A DNA stretch of 64,000 bases from Prochlorococcus sp. AG-418-C09 (GCA_003214355.1 QCLS01000007.1:1-64000); one strand, 5' to 3'; shown: positions 35,568-45,126, counted from the first letter of the stretch. Program-made: numbers and translations. Notes: a model not told the origin generated them from the letters alone.

Positions 35568-36137
35568 TTGAATAATAAGCTGATTAGATTTCTTGACATA
35601 GTTATATCTATGTTTATGTTATGTTTTTTGAGTCCTCTAATTGTTTTAGTATTGATTATTGCTTGGGCTGAATTAGGGGAACCTATATTTATTCAGAATA
35701 GAGTAGGAAAGAATAAAAGACCTTTCACTCTTCTTAAATTTAGAACAATGCATATAAATACACCCTCAGTTGCTTCTCATTTAGTAAGTAATAAATATGT
35801 ATCGCGATTTGGAAGGATTATAAGAGCACTTAAATTTGATGAATTACCTCAATTAATTAACGTGATAAAGGGAGATATGAGCCTTGTTGGCCCAAGACCC
35901 TGCCTTTTTAATCAAATTGAACTTATCAAACAAAGGGAATTATATAATGTATTCTCAGTAAAGCCTGGGATTACAGGTTTAGGACAAATAAAAGGTATTG
36001 ACATGTCTGAACCTGAAAAACTGGCATTAACCGAGAATTTCATGATTGAAAATTTTAATAATTTTAGATACTTTAGATATTTATTTCAAACTCTTTACGG
36101 CAAGGGTATGGGTGATAATTTAAAGAGAAATTTCTAA
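35568..36137 (+). CDS. Initiating sugar-phosphate transferase (PglC/WbaP-type PHPT)
   Basis: A 189-residue membrane enzyme with one N-terminal hydrophobic helix (~10-32) that matches the re-entrant helix of the monotopic phosphoglycosyltransferases. FTLLKFRTM, then LKFDELPQLINVIKGDMSLVGPRP, is the catalytic core (Asp-Glu pair in FDELPQ; PRP motif). It links a sugar-1-phosphate to undecaprenyl phosphate. The start is TTG 35568: GAGGA at 35556-35560 is properly spaced and an in-frame TGA stands just upstream at 35562, ruling out anything earlier. Shorter than WbaP and close to PglC length. Confidence 0.92.
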   Translation: MNNKLIRFLDIVISMFMLCFLSPLIVLVLIIAWAELGEPIFIQNRVGKNKRPFTLLKFRTMHINTPSVASHLVSNKYVSRFGRIIRALKFDELPQLINVIKGDMSLVGPRPCLFNQIELIKQRELYNVFSVKPGITGLGQIKGIDMSEPEKLALTENFMIENFNNFRYFRYLFQTLYGKGMGDNLKRNF

Positions 36138-36164
36138 ACTATAAGTTTGTAAGCTTTAGAGTTA

Positions 36165-37469
36165 TTAATTAGTTATTTCTCTGAAGGTATTTCTTAGTCC
36201 TGCTAATAATATCCATATTAATATACTTATTCTTAAATCAAAGTAAAGTATATCTAGGGTGTTTGAAAAAAGAATAACAAAACTTGAAGCAAGCCAGGCC
36301 CTTTCAAAATAATTATTTTTAGAAAAATTCATTAATTTATTATTTGAATCAATAAAGATTCTTCTTGAACTTTTAATTAGGATATATAAAATCAGACCTG
36401 TCAAAAGTATTGAAGTTAATAAACCATACTGTATTGATAGTTCAATAGGAATACTATGCGAGTGAGCAAAATAGAGTGTATTTTCACTATTCCATAGCGA
36501 TGAAAAACTGTTCCCCCCCCAGCCAAAAATTGGTTTTTCTGCAATGTAATGCAAAGCACTTTTCCAAATATCAATTCTAGGTTCATTTATTAATTCATGA
36601 TATTGAAATTTTCCTATAAGTTTTATTGGAATTAAGGGAAAATTAAAAAGATTATTCAAAATAGTTTTAAAAATTATGATTGATGTGAAAGTGATTATGC
36701 TTAAAGGAAATAACTTAATTTTCATTGGAAATAATAGAATAATAGTTCCGATAAATAAACCCAATAAACCATTTCTTGAAGATGTTAAGATCGTACAAAG
36801 AACTATTAAAATGATTAGTATTAAACTAATTATCTTTTTTACTTTTAATTTTTTTATGTTAAGGAATGATGCATAAAAAAAAGGGTATACAGTTGCCAGT
36901 GCACAACTTAAATAATTTTGGTTATTAAACATTGCTGTCATGCCAGTTGCATCCTCTCTCTGGTACCAAATAATTAATCCATTGAGAAAATCAAGAGGTC
37001 CATACCAGTTAAAAAAGTATTGTCCAAAACCACTTATTATTAATGGAACTGAACCGAAAATTAGACAATAACCAAATAAAATGCGATTCTCTTTTGATTT
37101 TAAATAATGTTGAAAGCCCATATAAAATAGGAATAAAGGTATCCAATTAATTAAGCTGATCAGAGGATGGGTATTAAAGTTGTAATTTTTATCTATAAGA
37201 ATTTGTTGACTATTAGAATTAAAAAATATACAAGTTGATATCATTATTGAACTAATGATAATCAAGAGAATATTAATCTTATCTTTTAGTAAATTATCCC
37301 TTGAGATTGTGAAGCTTATAATCAACGCTATTAATAGAAATAGGCTTGATATTACCGGTGCTGAAAATAATAAAAAGACTCCTAAGTAGAAACTAAAAAA
37401 ACCGATTGTTGAAAAGTCTAATTTAAATATATGTTTTGGAATATTCTTAATGTTAAATTCAATCATCAT
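36165..37469 (-). CDS. O-antigen ligase/polymerase family membrane protein
   Basis: A 434-residue polytopic protein, about 11-12 hydrophobic spans. The Wzy_C/WaaL signature is near residues 285-310: EPRIDIWKSALHYIAEKP followed by GWGGNSF, then HSHSIPIELSIQYGLL, containing the periplasmic His/Arg residues of the family. It would join the finished lipid-linked glycan to lipid A core (WaaL role) or polymerise repeat units (Wzy role); these two are not separable by eye. It lies between the initiating transferase (convergent, 27 bases apart) and the UDP-glucose dehydrogenase (divergent). Start is one of two adjacent ATGs (37469 or 37466). Confidence 0.85.
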   Translation of the reverse strand: MMIEFNIKNIPKHIFKLDFSTIGFFSFYLGVFLLFSAPVISSLFLLIALIISFTISRDNLLKDKINILLIIISSIMISTCIFFNSNSQQILIDKNYNFNTHPLISLINWIPLFLFYMGFQHYLKSKENRILFGYCLIFGSVPLIISGFGQYFFNWYGPLDFLNGLIIWYQREDATGMTAMFNNQNYLSCALATVYPFFYASFLNIKKLKVKKIISLILIILIVLCTILTSSRNGLLGLFIGTIILLFPMKIKLFPLSIITFTSIIIFKTILNNLFNFPLIPIKLIGKFQYHELINEPRIDIWKSALHYIAEKPIFGWGGNSFSSLWNSENTLYFAHSHSIPIELSIQYGLLTSILLTGLILYILIKSSRRIFIDSNNKLMNFSKNNYFERAWLASSFVILFSNTLDILYFDLRISILIWILLAGLRNTFREITN

Positions 37470-37539
37470 GTAAAGATTAATTCAATTAAAAAATAATAAT
37501 TTAGAATTTAAAATTATATTCTTTAAGTTATGTTTATAA

Positions 37540-37560
37540 TTTGCCATATTTTTTGGCAAA
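37540..37560. repeat. Perfect inverted repeat in divergent intergenic region
   Basis: TTTGCCA (37540-37546) and TGGCAAA (37554-37560) form a 7-bp hairpin with a 7-base T-rich loop, about 70 bases upstream of the O-antigen ligase gene start. No T run follows on either strand, so it is not an ordinary terminator. It is a candidate operator. Confidence 0.6.
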
Positions 37561-37682
37561 GAAGAATCATTTCTTAAATACTTTTAACTTGAACTTTTTA
37601 AAATGAATTATTTTTCTTTATCAAATTAAAGACTTTTTAAAACTTTTTGTTTTAAATACTTTTTTAAAGTAAAATAACATGA

Positions 37683-39125
37683 GTTTTTATCTCAAGAAAA
37701 ATCTCTAATAAAATCAAGAAAATATGTTGTATTGGCGCAGGCTATGTAGGAGGACCTACAATGGCTGTCATAGCTGATAAATGTCCGGATATCATTGTTA
37801 CCTTAGTAGATATTGATCAAAACAGAATTGATTCCTGGAATAATAAAGATCTCAATAAGTTGCCTGTTTATGAACCAGGTCTTAAAGAAATTATTTCCAG
37901 AATAAGGAATAAGAACTTATTTTTTTCATGTGAAATTGAATCTGCCATAAAAGATTCTGATATGGTATTTATCTCCGTTAATACTCCTACTAAAAAGAGT
38001 GGCTTTGGAGCGGGTTATGCAAGTGACTTGAAATGGGTTGAATCGAGTGCTCGACAAGTTGCTGAATTTTCAGTTGGACATACTATTGTTGTGGAAAAAA
38101 GTACTGTGCCAGTAAAGACAGCAGAGCTAATACAACATATCCTTAATGATGCAGAGAAGAATAGCCGTAATTCATCCAATTTAAAGAGTTTCTCAGTTTT
38201 ATCAAGTCCAGAATTTTTAGCTGAAGGAACTGCTATAGATGATTTAGAAAATCCAGATAGAGTTTTAATTGGAGGTGAAGATGCTTTAGCTGTTAGGAGT
38301 TTAAGTAGCATATATGAAAGATGGATCTCTTCTGAGAAGATTCTTTTTACTAATCTTTGGAGTAGTGAGTTATCTAAATTAACCGCAAATGCTTTCTTAG
38401 CCCAAAGAATAAGCTCAATAAATTCGATTTCTGCTTTATGTGAATCAACTGGAGCGGAAATTAATGAAGTAGCAAATGCTATAGGTGCTGATCGCAGGAT
38501 AGGACAAAAATTCCTTAGCGCAGGTCCAGGTTTTGGTGGGAGCTGTTTTCAAAAAGATATATTAAATCTGGTTTATCTATGTAAATATTATGGTCTTTAT
38601 GAGGTTGCAAAGTATTGGGAAGGAGTATTAAGTATTAATTCCTGGCAGAAAGAAAGGATTGCATCTCTAATAGTTGAAAAACTTTTTGGAACAGTTACTA
38701 ATAAGAAAATAGCAATATTTGGTTTTGCCTTCAAAGCTAGTACTAATGATACTAGAGAGTCTCCAGCGATTTCAATTGCCAAATATTTAATTGAGAATGG
38801 TGCAAACCTTATTATCACAGATCCGCAAGTTACCCCTATTCAAATTGAGATGGAATTAAGCCTATCCGAATCGCAGCAATGTAAATTAGGAGGTGGAAAA
38901 TGGGCTTATTCAAAAGATCATAAATATTGTGTAAAGAATGCAGACGCTGTTATATTATTAACAGCATGGGATGAATTTAAAGAGTTAGATTGGAAAGATT
39001 TAATTTGCCTAATGCGTAAACCATCATGGATTTTTGATAACAGAAAAATAATTTGTATCGATGATCTCAAAGGCACAGATGTAAACTTCTGGCAAATAGG
39101 TTTAGGAACTATACACTCAATGTAA
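37683..39125 (+). CDS. UDP-glucose 6-dehydrogenase, start codon missing or frameshifted
   Basis: The frame codes for a full UDP-glucose/GDP-mannose dehydrogenase. The NAD motif KKICCIGAGYVGGPT precedes the first in-frame ATG (37761), which would delete it. Downstream are EKSTVPVKT, SSPEFLAEG and the catalytic-cysteine motif GPGFGGSCFQKD, so the enzyme body is intact. It oxidises UDP-glucose to UDP-glucuronate, feeding the epimerase at 15031. The odd point is the start: between the in-frame TGA (37680-37682) and the NAD motif no ATG, GTG or TTG exists. An ATG at 37679 in another frame reaches a stop after nine codons, but one fewer A in the A5 run (37697-37701) would join it smoothly to this frame. 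A sequencing error, a real frameshift or a rare start (ATC/ATT/ATA) are the options. Coordinates give the open frame. Confidence 0.85.
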   Translation, partial: VFISRKISNKIKKICCIGAGYVGGPTMAVIADKCPDIIVTLVDIDQNRIDSWNNKDLNKLPVYEPGLKEIISRIRNKNLFFSCEIESAIKDSDMVFISVNTPTKKSGFGAGYASDLKWVESSARQVAEFSVGHTIVVEKSTVPVKTAELIQHILNDAEKNSRNSSNLKSFSVLSSPEFLAEGTAIDDLENPDRVLIGGEDALAVRSLSSIYERWISSEKILFTNLWSSELSKLTANAFLAQRISSINSISALCESTGAEINEVANAIGADRRIGQKFLSAGPGFGGSCFQKDILNLVYLCKYYGLYEVAKYWEGVLSINSWQKERIASLIVEKLFGTVTNKKIAIFGFAFKASTNDTRESPAISIAKYLIENGANLIITDPQVTPIQIEMELSLSESQQCKLGGGKWAYSKDHKYCVKNADAVILLTAWDEFKELDWKDLICLMRKPSWIFDNRKIICIDDLKGTDVNFWQIGLGTIHSM

Positions 39126-39174
39126 TTAATATTTTTTGGAATTAACTTAATATTTAAAATCTAAGAATTTTAAA

Positions 39175-39248
<74 letters not shown>

Positions 39249-39279
39249 TTAATGGATCATTTAGTAATAGAGATCAATA

Positions 39280-39300
39280 CTATCTATCTATCTATCTATC
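39280..39300. repeat. (CTAT)5 tetranucleotide microsatellite
   Basis: Five tandem CTAT units plus one base lie 31 bases upstream of tRNA-Arg (minus strand), near where its -35 region is expected. Slippage could alter promoter spacing. Confidence 0.9.
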
Positions 39301-39358
39301 TTATTCTAGTTTGAATGATTTAGTTCAGACAAGAATCTATATATAGAAATAGATTAAG

Positions 39359-39389
39359 GTCAAAGGTAGTTACCCTTTTGGCTTTTTTT
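39359..39389 (+). terminator. Rho-independent terminator on the plus strand
   Basis: GTCAAAGG pairs with CC(T)TTTGGC, with one bulged T and a short loop, and is followed by seven T residues (39383-39389). It lies 234 bases past the UDP-glucose dehydrogenase stop and beyond the oppositely oriented tRNA-Arg. It may end the dehydrogenase transcript, which would run antisense across the tRNA, or a small plus-strand RNA. Confidence 0.5.
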
Positions 39390-39473
39390 ATTTTACTGTT
39401 GGAAAGTCAATTATAAAAGTATTTCACATTAAAATAAAAATAAAAATTAATTTTCTAAAATAATAAAAATTTT

Positions 39474-40475
39474 TTAAGGGTTTTCATCATTAAAGGATTT
39501 CCTATAGCTTTCAATTGTCTTTCTAATACCTTCATCTAAATTAGTCCTTGCGGTCCACCCTAGATTATTAATTCTAGAAGAGTCTAATTTCTTTCTAGGA
39601 GTTCCATCTGGTTTCGATTTATCCCAAATTATTTTTCCTTTATAACCGACAATCTCGGAAATCATAAATGCAAGATCTTTTATAGAGATCTCATAATCAC
39701 TCCCTATATTTAGCCAGTTTAAAAATTCCCCACTTGTATTTCTTGGAGCATCATTATTACCAGGAAACCATTTTTCTAAAGAAAACAAACATGCCTCAGC
39801 TAGGTCATCTACAAATAAGAATTCTCTTAATGGCGATCCAGTACCCCAACATACAACTTCACTCGTATTATTTTTTTTAGCTTCATGGAACTTACTAATT
39901 AGAGATCCTATTACATGCCCACTGTTGATATCATGGTTATCATCTGGTCCATAAAGATTAGTTGGCATTAAAGATATAGCATCAAAATTAAATTGTTTTC
40001 TATAGGCCTCGCAAAGTTTCATACCTGCAATCTTTGCAATCGCGTACCATTGATTTGTCTCTTCAAGAGCTTTAGTTAGTAAATATTCTTCTTTAATAGG
40101 TTGCAAACAGTTTCTTGGATATATACAACTGCTTCCCAAAAATAATAATCTTTTTACTTTATGTTTCCAAGAGTTCTCTATGAGATTATTCTGTATTCTT
40201 AAATTTTCTAGTAGAAAATTTACAGGATAGTTTCTATTAGCCAGGATACCGCCAACTTTTGCAGCGGCAATGATAACTATATCTGGCTTATTCTTTGAAA
40301 ACCATTCATCAACACTTAAGTCATCTTTTAAATCTAAGTCTTTTTTGGCGATTGTAAGTAAATTATTGTTTTTATAGGAAAAACCTTTTTTGTTAAGTAA
40401 TCTGCATATGGCACTCCCAACCATTCCAGTTGAACCCGCAACATAAATTTTGTGAGTTTTGGAGAGAAGGGACAT
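39474..40475 (-). CDS. fcl: GDP-L-fucose synthase
   Basis: A 333-residue SDR epimerase/reductase. VAGSTGMVGSAICR binds NADP; SSCIYPRNCLQPIKE and EETNQWYAIAKIAG include the conserved Ser, Cys and the YxxxK pair; GTGSPLREFLFVDD is the family's GDP-sugar region. It converts GDP-4-keto-6-deoxymannose into GDP-L-fucose, the last step after gmd. It lies directly downstream of gmd (3 bases apart) and is the last gene of a manC-gmd-fcl run on the minus strand. Confidence 0.95.
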   Translation of the reverse strand: MSLLSKTHKIYVAGSTGMVGSAICRLLNKKGFSYKNNNLLTIAKKDLDLKDDLSVDEWFSKNKPDIVIIAAAKVGGILANRNYPVNFLLENLRIQNNLIENSWKHKVKRLLFLGSSCIYPRNCLQPIKEEYLLTKALEETNQWYAIAKIAGMKLCEAYRKQFNFDAISLMPTNLYGPDDNHDINSGHVIGSLISKFHEAKKNNTSEVVCWGTGSPLREFLFVDDLAEACLFSLEKWFPGNNDAPRNTSGEFLNWLNIGSDYEISIKDLAFMISEIVGYKGKIIWDKSKPDGTPRKKLDSSRINNLGWTARTNLDEGIRKTIESYRKSFNDENP

Positions 40476-40478
40476 TAT

Positions 40479-41624
40479 TTAAGTGTTCTTATTCATTATT
40501 TGGGGGATGCTTTCAAGGGAATTAGAAGAAGTGAACCCCTCATTTGCTAATATTATTTCTTTTCTAGCCTCTTGATCATCATTAAGAATCATTTCAGAGA
40601 TGATCTCTTCTAATGTTATTTTAGGTTCCCAGCCAAGTTCAATCTGAGCTTTAGTAGAGTCGCCAAGAAGTTCTTCTACTTCAGTAGGTCTGAAATATCT
40701 TGGATCAATACTAACTACAGTCTTTCCATTATCAGCTCTAATACCTACTTCATTAATTCCTTCGCCTTTCCATATTATTCCAGGACTATCTTTTTTATTA
40801 TTCCATCCAACTTCGAGGGCACATTTTTCTATGAAATGCCTTACTGTTTCATTTCTGCCAGTTGCAATCACATAATCTTTTGGTTTATCTTGCTGTAACA
40901 TAAGCCATTGCATTTCGACATAATCTTTTGCGTGGCCCCAGTCCCTTTTCGCATCCAAGTTACCTAGAAAAAGACATTCCTCAAGACCAAGGTTAATTCT
41001 CGAAATACCTCTTGTGATTTTTCTTGTTACGAAAGTTTCTCCTCTCCTTTTAGATTCATGGTTAAACAAAATCCCATTACATGCAAATATTCCATAAGCC
41101 TCTCGATAATTAACTGTTATCCAATAAGCATAAAGTTTTGCAGCAGCATATGGACTTCTTGGATAGAAAGGTGTTGTTTCTCTTTGAGGTATCTCTTTAG
41201 AGGCTCCAAAAAGCTCACTAGTGCTAGCTTGATAGACTCTAGTCTTTTTACTAAGATCTAATAATCTTACTGCATCAACAATTCTCAAAGCTCCCAGTGC
41301 ATCACAATTAGCTGTGTATTCAGGTGATTCGAAACTTACAGCTACATGACTTTGGGCTCCAAGATTATATATTTCATCAGGAGCAATTTTTTCTATAATC
41401 CTAATTATATTACTGCTGTCAGTTAGATCACCATAATGAAGAATTAAATTCAAGTCTTCTTTATGAGGATCTTGATAAAGATGATCAATTCTTTGAGTAT
41501 TAAAGTTACTTGATCTTCTCTTTAAACCATGAACTTCATAACCTTTTTGAAGCAAGAATTCGGCAAGATAACTTCCATCTTGTCCAGTAATGCCAGTTAT
41601 TAATGCTTTCTTTGGTTCTTTCAT
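40479..41624 (-). CDS. gmd: GDP-mannose 4,6-dehydratase
   Basis: A 381-residue SDR enzyme of the usual length. [16 protein letters not shown] is the NADP site; [19 protein letters not shown] binds cofactor; [19 protein letters not shown] and [16 protein letters not shown] carry the catalytic Thr-Glu-Tyr-Lys set; [19 protein letters not shown] closes the site. It makes GDP-4-keto-6-deoxymannose, the substrate of Fcl next door. ATG at 41624. A 100-base gap separates it from manC upstream, so it may share manC's transcript. Confidence 0.97.
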   Translation of the reverse strand: MKEPKKALITGITGQDGSYLAEFLLQKGYEVHGLKRRSSNFNTQRIDHLYQDPHKEDLNLILHYGDLTDSSNIIRIIEKIAPDEIYNLGAQSHVAVSFESPEYTANCDALGALRIVDAVRLLDLSKKTRVYQASTSELFGASKEIPQRETTPFYPRSPYAAAKLYAYWITVNYREAYGIFACNGILFNHESKRRGETFVTRKITRGISRINLGLEECLFLGNLDAKRDWGHAKDYVEMQWLMLQQDKPKDYVIATGRNETVRHFIEKCALEVGWNNKKDSPGIIWKGEGINEVGIRADNGKTVVSIDPRYFRPTEVEELLGDSTKAQIELGWEPKITLEEIISEMILNDDQEARKEIILANEGFTSSNSLESIPQIMNKNT

Positions 41625-41724
41625 TTATTTTATAGACTATAGAGATAATACCTTAATAATTATAGGCCCTTGATATTAGCTAGAAAATAAATAGAATTTT
41701 CTTTTTTTTAGTTTTCGAAATAAA

Positions 41725-43164
41725 TTAATTAGTAATTCTCCCGTAGTTATCATCAAATCTAACAATATCGTCCTCCTCAAGATATTCTCCACTTTGGACT
41801 TCAATTAACGTAAGAACTTCCTTCCCAGGATTTGAAAGTCTATGTTTCGAACCAAGCGGTACATAAATACTTTGATTCTTAAAAAGTTTTGAAATTATTC
41901 CATCTATTTCCACTTTCGCTATCCCATTTACTACTACCCAATGCTCAGAACGTTTTTTATGTAATTGAAGAGATATACTTTCACCTGGGTTGATTTCCAA
42001 TCTCTTTACTTTCCAACTCTTACCCTCACTAATAGACTTATAATTTCCCCAAGGTCTATGGATTTTTCTTGAATTCTTAGATTCTTCAAAATTTTTATCT
42101 GACAATTCTTTCACTAAATCTTTAATAGATTCAGTTGAGTTTTTATTCGCAACTAAAACAGCATCATCAGTTTCTATTACTAAGAGGTCGTTTATCCCAA
42201 CACATGCAATTAGCCTGCTTTCACTTCGTATGTATGAGTTCTTTACATTTTTTATATAAGCTTTGCCTTGGAGGGTGTTTTTATTGATGTCAAATTTAGA
42301 GTTTTCTGATATGCTTTTCCAACTTCCAAGATCACTCCATTCGCAATTAAGCCTTACTACAGTTGCTAAATTTGTCTTTTCCATAATAGATACATCTATT
42401 GAGGAAGAAGGGCATTTTTTAAACAATTCAATATCTACTCTTCGAAAATCATGATCTTTTGAGCCTCCTAAAAGTGCATCTTTGCAAATGTTAAGAATGT
42501 CTGGATGATAAGTATTTAGTTCTTTTATTAAAGTTGAAGCTTTAAACATAAAAATTCCACTATTCCATGAAAAATGTTTGTTGCTTAGAAACTTCTTTGC
42601 TTTTGCAAGATCTGGCTTCTCTTCAAAACTTTTAACATTGCTTACTGGGTATTCTTTTGATAGTTCTTGCAAAGACTCGATATATCCATATCCAGTCTCT
42701 GGGGCAGTAGGGCATACTCCAAAAACAATTATTCTGCCTTGGACTGCATTAATTAATCCCTGATTAATTGCATTTATAAAGTTATGATTATTTTTAATCT
42801 TATGATCAGAAGCAAGAACTAGTAATATAGGGTCATCACCATCTTCTTGAGCAATAAGAGATGCTAATGCAACCGATGGACATGTATTCCTTGCATAGGG
42901 TTCTAGCAAAATTGACTTTGTCCTAATTTTTAAAGCTCTCATTTGTTCAGCTACTATAAATCTCTGCTCTTCATTAGTAACTATTATTGGATCATCTTTA
43001 TAATTTATATTTTCTAATCTTAGAAAAGTGTTCTGGAGGAGAGAATACTCACTTTCTTCGTCTAATGATAAATATTGTTTAGGGAAAGATTCTCTTGATA
43101 AAGGCCAAAGTCTAGATCCCTTTCCTCCCGATAGGATTACTGGTATAATTCTTTTTTTTATCAA
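41725..43164 (-). CDS. manC: Mannose-1-phosphate guanylyltransferase / mannose-6-phosphate isomerase
   Basis: A 479-residue bifunctional enzyme. The N-terminal nucleotidyltransferase begins IPVILSGGKGSRLWPLSRE and contains SFEEKPDLAKAK and WNSGIFMF. The C-terminal ~120 residues are a type II PMI cupin: RPWGNYKSI, SLQLHKKRSEHWVVV and PLGSKHRLSNPG hold the metal-binding His residues. It supplies GDP-mannose to gmd. The start is TTG at 43164, with AAGGA about ten bases upstream and no ATG ahead of the first strand. Alternative use: GDP-mannose also feeds any mannosyltransferase here. Confidence 0.95.
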   Translation of the reverse strand: MIKKRIIPVILSGGKGSRLWPLSRESFPKQYLSLDEESEYSLLQNTFLRLENINYKDDPIIVTNEEQRFIVAEQMRALKIRTKSILLEPYARNTCPSVALASLIAQEDGDDPILLVLASDHKIKNNHNFINAINQGLINAVQGRIIVFGVCPTAPETGYGYIESLQELSKEYPVSNVKSFEEKPDLAKAKKFLSNKHFSWNSGIFMFKASTLIKELNTYHPDILNICKDALLGGSKDHDFRRVDIELFKKCPSSSIDVSIMEKTNLATVVRLNCEWSDLGSWKSISENSKFDINKNTLQGKAYIKNVKNSYIRSESRLIACVGINDLLVIETDDAVLVANKNSTESIKDLVKELSDKNFEESKNSRKIHRPWGNYKSISEGKSWKVKRLEINPGESISLQLHKKRSEHWVVVNGIAKVEIDGIISKLFKNQSIYVPLGSKHRLSNPGKEVLTLIEVQSGEYLEEDDIVRFDDNYGRITN

Positions 43165-43287
43165 TTAGCTTAATTCCTTTTCCTTTTTATTTGATCATAG
43201 ATTAATACCTATTAAAGCAATAAGCAAAATTAATAGGAATTTTTGCATATAGTTTAGTTATAATGAAACCTAGAAGAAAATTTTATT

Positions 43288-43956
43288 TTGCCTAAAAGAT
43301 TATCCGAGTCGCAAAAAAAGGATATTGTACAAGCTTTTGTTAACGGTCAAGATATCAAGGAAATTGCGATGGGTTATAACTTCTCAACTCAAACTATCAT
43401 TAAACAAATAAAAAACATCATTGGAAATGAGGAATTTAAAAATGTAAAAGCTTCTAACTCAAAAGAAACAAAAGAAAATAAATCTTCAGATCTTATGAGA
43501 AATGAAGTTGGAGAAGGATTTAATCTTAATAGCCTTAAATCGGGGAATATTAAGCAATCTCAAGATAAATATAAGGAAATTTCTAACTCTGCAGATTTTT
43601 TCGAGGTAATCCCTCTTACGGAGGATGTGGAATTAAATAATCAAAAAGATATGGCTTCAATACCAATATCGGATATTGAATTACCTGAAGTGGTTTATAT
43701 TTTGGTAGATAAAAAAACTGAATTAGAGCCAAAAATGCTGAAAGAATTTCCAGACTGGAGTTTTCTACCCCAAGAAGATTTAGAGAGAATGACTTTAGAA
43801 ATATATTCAGACCAAAAGAAAGCAAGACAAATATGCTCAAAGGATCAGAAATTAATTAAAATACCAAACTCTCAGGTACTTTTAATTACATCAGAACACT
43901 TAAAAGCAAGAGGTATATCTAGAATTATCTTTAAAGACTCATTGCTTTCAATATAG
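43288..43956 (+). CDS. Marine-cyanobacterial HTH-containing conserved protein
   Basis: A 222-residue protein. Residues ~4-45 form a helix-turn-helix of the transposase/recombinase-like type: LSESQKKDIVQAFVNGQDIKEIAMGYNFSTQTIIKQI. A disordered, lysine- and serine-rich linker follows (~50-120), then a compact C-terminal domain (VVYILVDKKTELEPKMLKEFPDW ... KIPNSQVLLITSEHLKARGISR). I take it as a picocyanobacterial conserved hypothetical, possibly DNA-binding; no function is established here. It starts with TTG (43288); no ATG is in frame. It is divergent from manC and ends six bases from the convergent aminotransferase gene, with no clear terminator between. Confidence 0.6.
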   Translation: MPKRLSESQKKDIVQAFVNGQDIKEIAMGYNFSTQTIIKQIKNIIGNEEFKNVKASNSKETKENKSSDLMRNEVGEGFNLNSLKSGNIKQSQDKYKEISNSADFFEVIPLTEDVELNNQKDMASIPISDIELPEVVYILVDKKTELEPKMLKEFPDWSFLPQEDLERMTLEIYSDQKKARQICSKDQKLIKIPNSQVLLITSEHLKARGISRIIFKDSLLSI

Positions 43957-43962
43957 AACTAA

Positions 43963-45126
43963 TCAATTAATTGATTTATTAATATCTATTAAACTATTAA
44001 TAACCAAATTTTGATCATCTTGAGTTAATAAAGGATGCATAGGCAAACTTAAAACTTCTTTTGTAGCATAATTGGCCTGATCTAAACTATAAGCTTTATA
44101 TACCTCTCTTTGAAATATTTTGGGGAGAATTAGTTTATTTGTTTTTTTTAATGCTTTCTGGTCTGACAGTAGTATTGGATAGTGTATTGAAGTCGGAATC
44201 CCTTTATCTTTAAGAAGATCTACAATTCTAGATCTGTTTTGTACCTTAACCGTATATTGAGCATAAACACTAGTGTTCTCTTGAGAAATAAACGGAGTTT
44301 CTGAAAATCCTTTTTCTTGAAGTAAATTTGTATATTTCTTGCCAATCCTTTCCCTAGCAATAACTTCTTTTTCAAAGAATTTTAATTTAGCTAATAGAAT
44401 AGTTGCTTGGATTGTATCTAATCTTCCATTTAGCCCTATCTGATTATGTGCATAACGCTGATTCTGTCCATGTATGGAAATCTCGCGCATTCTCTTAGCT
44501 AATAAATCATCATTTGTGAAGCATGCACCGCCATCTCCATAGCATCCTAACGGTTTTGAAGGAAAGAAGCTTGTTGTCCCAATGGTTGATAAGGAACAAC
44601 TTCTTTCTCCATGATGTCTTGAACCAAACGATTGAGCACCGTCTTCAATAATTGGTATTTTATAACTATTTCCAAACTTATTTATTTCTTTAAAGTCTGA
44701 TGGTTGTCCATATAAGCTAACAGGAATAATAGCTTTTGTTTTCTTTGATATAGCAGATTCTATATTTTGAGGATCTATATTGTAGGTTTTCTTATCAATA
44801 TCTATAAAAACAGGTTTTGCTCCCAAAAGTAAAATTGCTTCTACAGTTGAAAAAAAAGAGAAAGGTGTTGTAATAATCTCATCTCCTGGCTGAATACCTA
44901 ATGCCATTAGGGCAATAATTAAAGCATCAGTTCCGCTTGATACTCCTATGCAATGCTTGACCCCTACATAAGCAGCTAATTTTTCTTCCAGTTCTCCTAC
45001 TTCTGGACCTAATATATATCTTCCATGATCTAAAACTAGTCTTATTCTTTTATCTATATCTTGTCTAAGGGTAATACCCTCTTCATCCATTTGATGTTGT
45101 TGAGCCTTGAGATCGATGAATTCCAT
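43963..45126 (-). CDS. DegT/DnrJ/EryC1/StrS-family aminotransferase
   Basis: A 387-residue PLP-dependent sugar aminotransferase. FIDLKAQQHQMDEEG at the start and GPEVGELEEKLAAYVGVKHC are the WecE/WbpE/FdtB-like opening; SSGTDALIIALMALG, PIIEDGAQSFGSRH and TTSFFPSKPLGCYGDGG (Schiff-base Lys) mark the active site. It would aminate a 3-keto or 4-keto nucleotide sugar for the surface glycan; QuiNAc/FucNAc-type 3-amino or GlcNAc3N-type products are typical. The keto sugar could come from the oxidoreductase at 6524. The start is ATG at 45126; a TTG four codons further upstream is less likely. Confidence 0.88.
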   Translation of the reverse strand: MEFIDLKAQQHQMDEEGITLRQDIDKRIRLVLDHGRYILGPEVGELEEKLAAYVGVKHCIGVSSGTDALIIALMALGIQPGDEIITTPFSFFSTVEAILLLGAKPVFIDIDKKTYNIDPQNIESAISKKTKAIIPVSLYGQPSDFKEINKFGNSYKIPIIEDGAQSFGSRHHGERSCSLSTIGTTSFFPSKPLGCYGDGGACFTNDDLLAKRMREISIHGQNQRYAHNQIGLNGRLDTIQATILLAKLKFFEKEVIARERIGKKYTNLLQEKGFSETPFISQENTSVYAQYTVKVQNRSRIVDLLKDKGIPTSIHYPILLSDQKALKKTNKLILPKIFQREVYKAYSLDQANYATKEVLSLPMHPLLTQDDQNLVINSLIDINKSIN

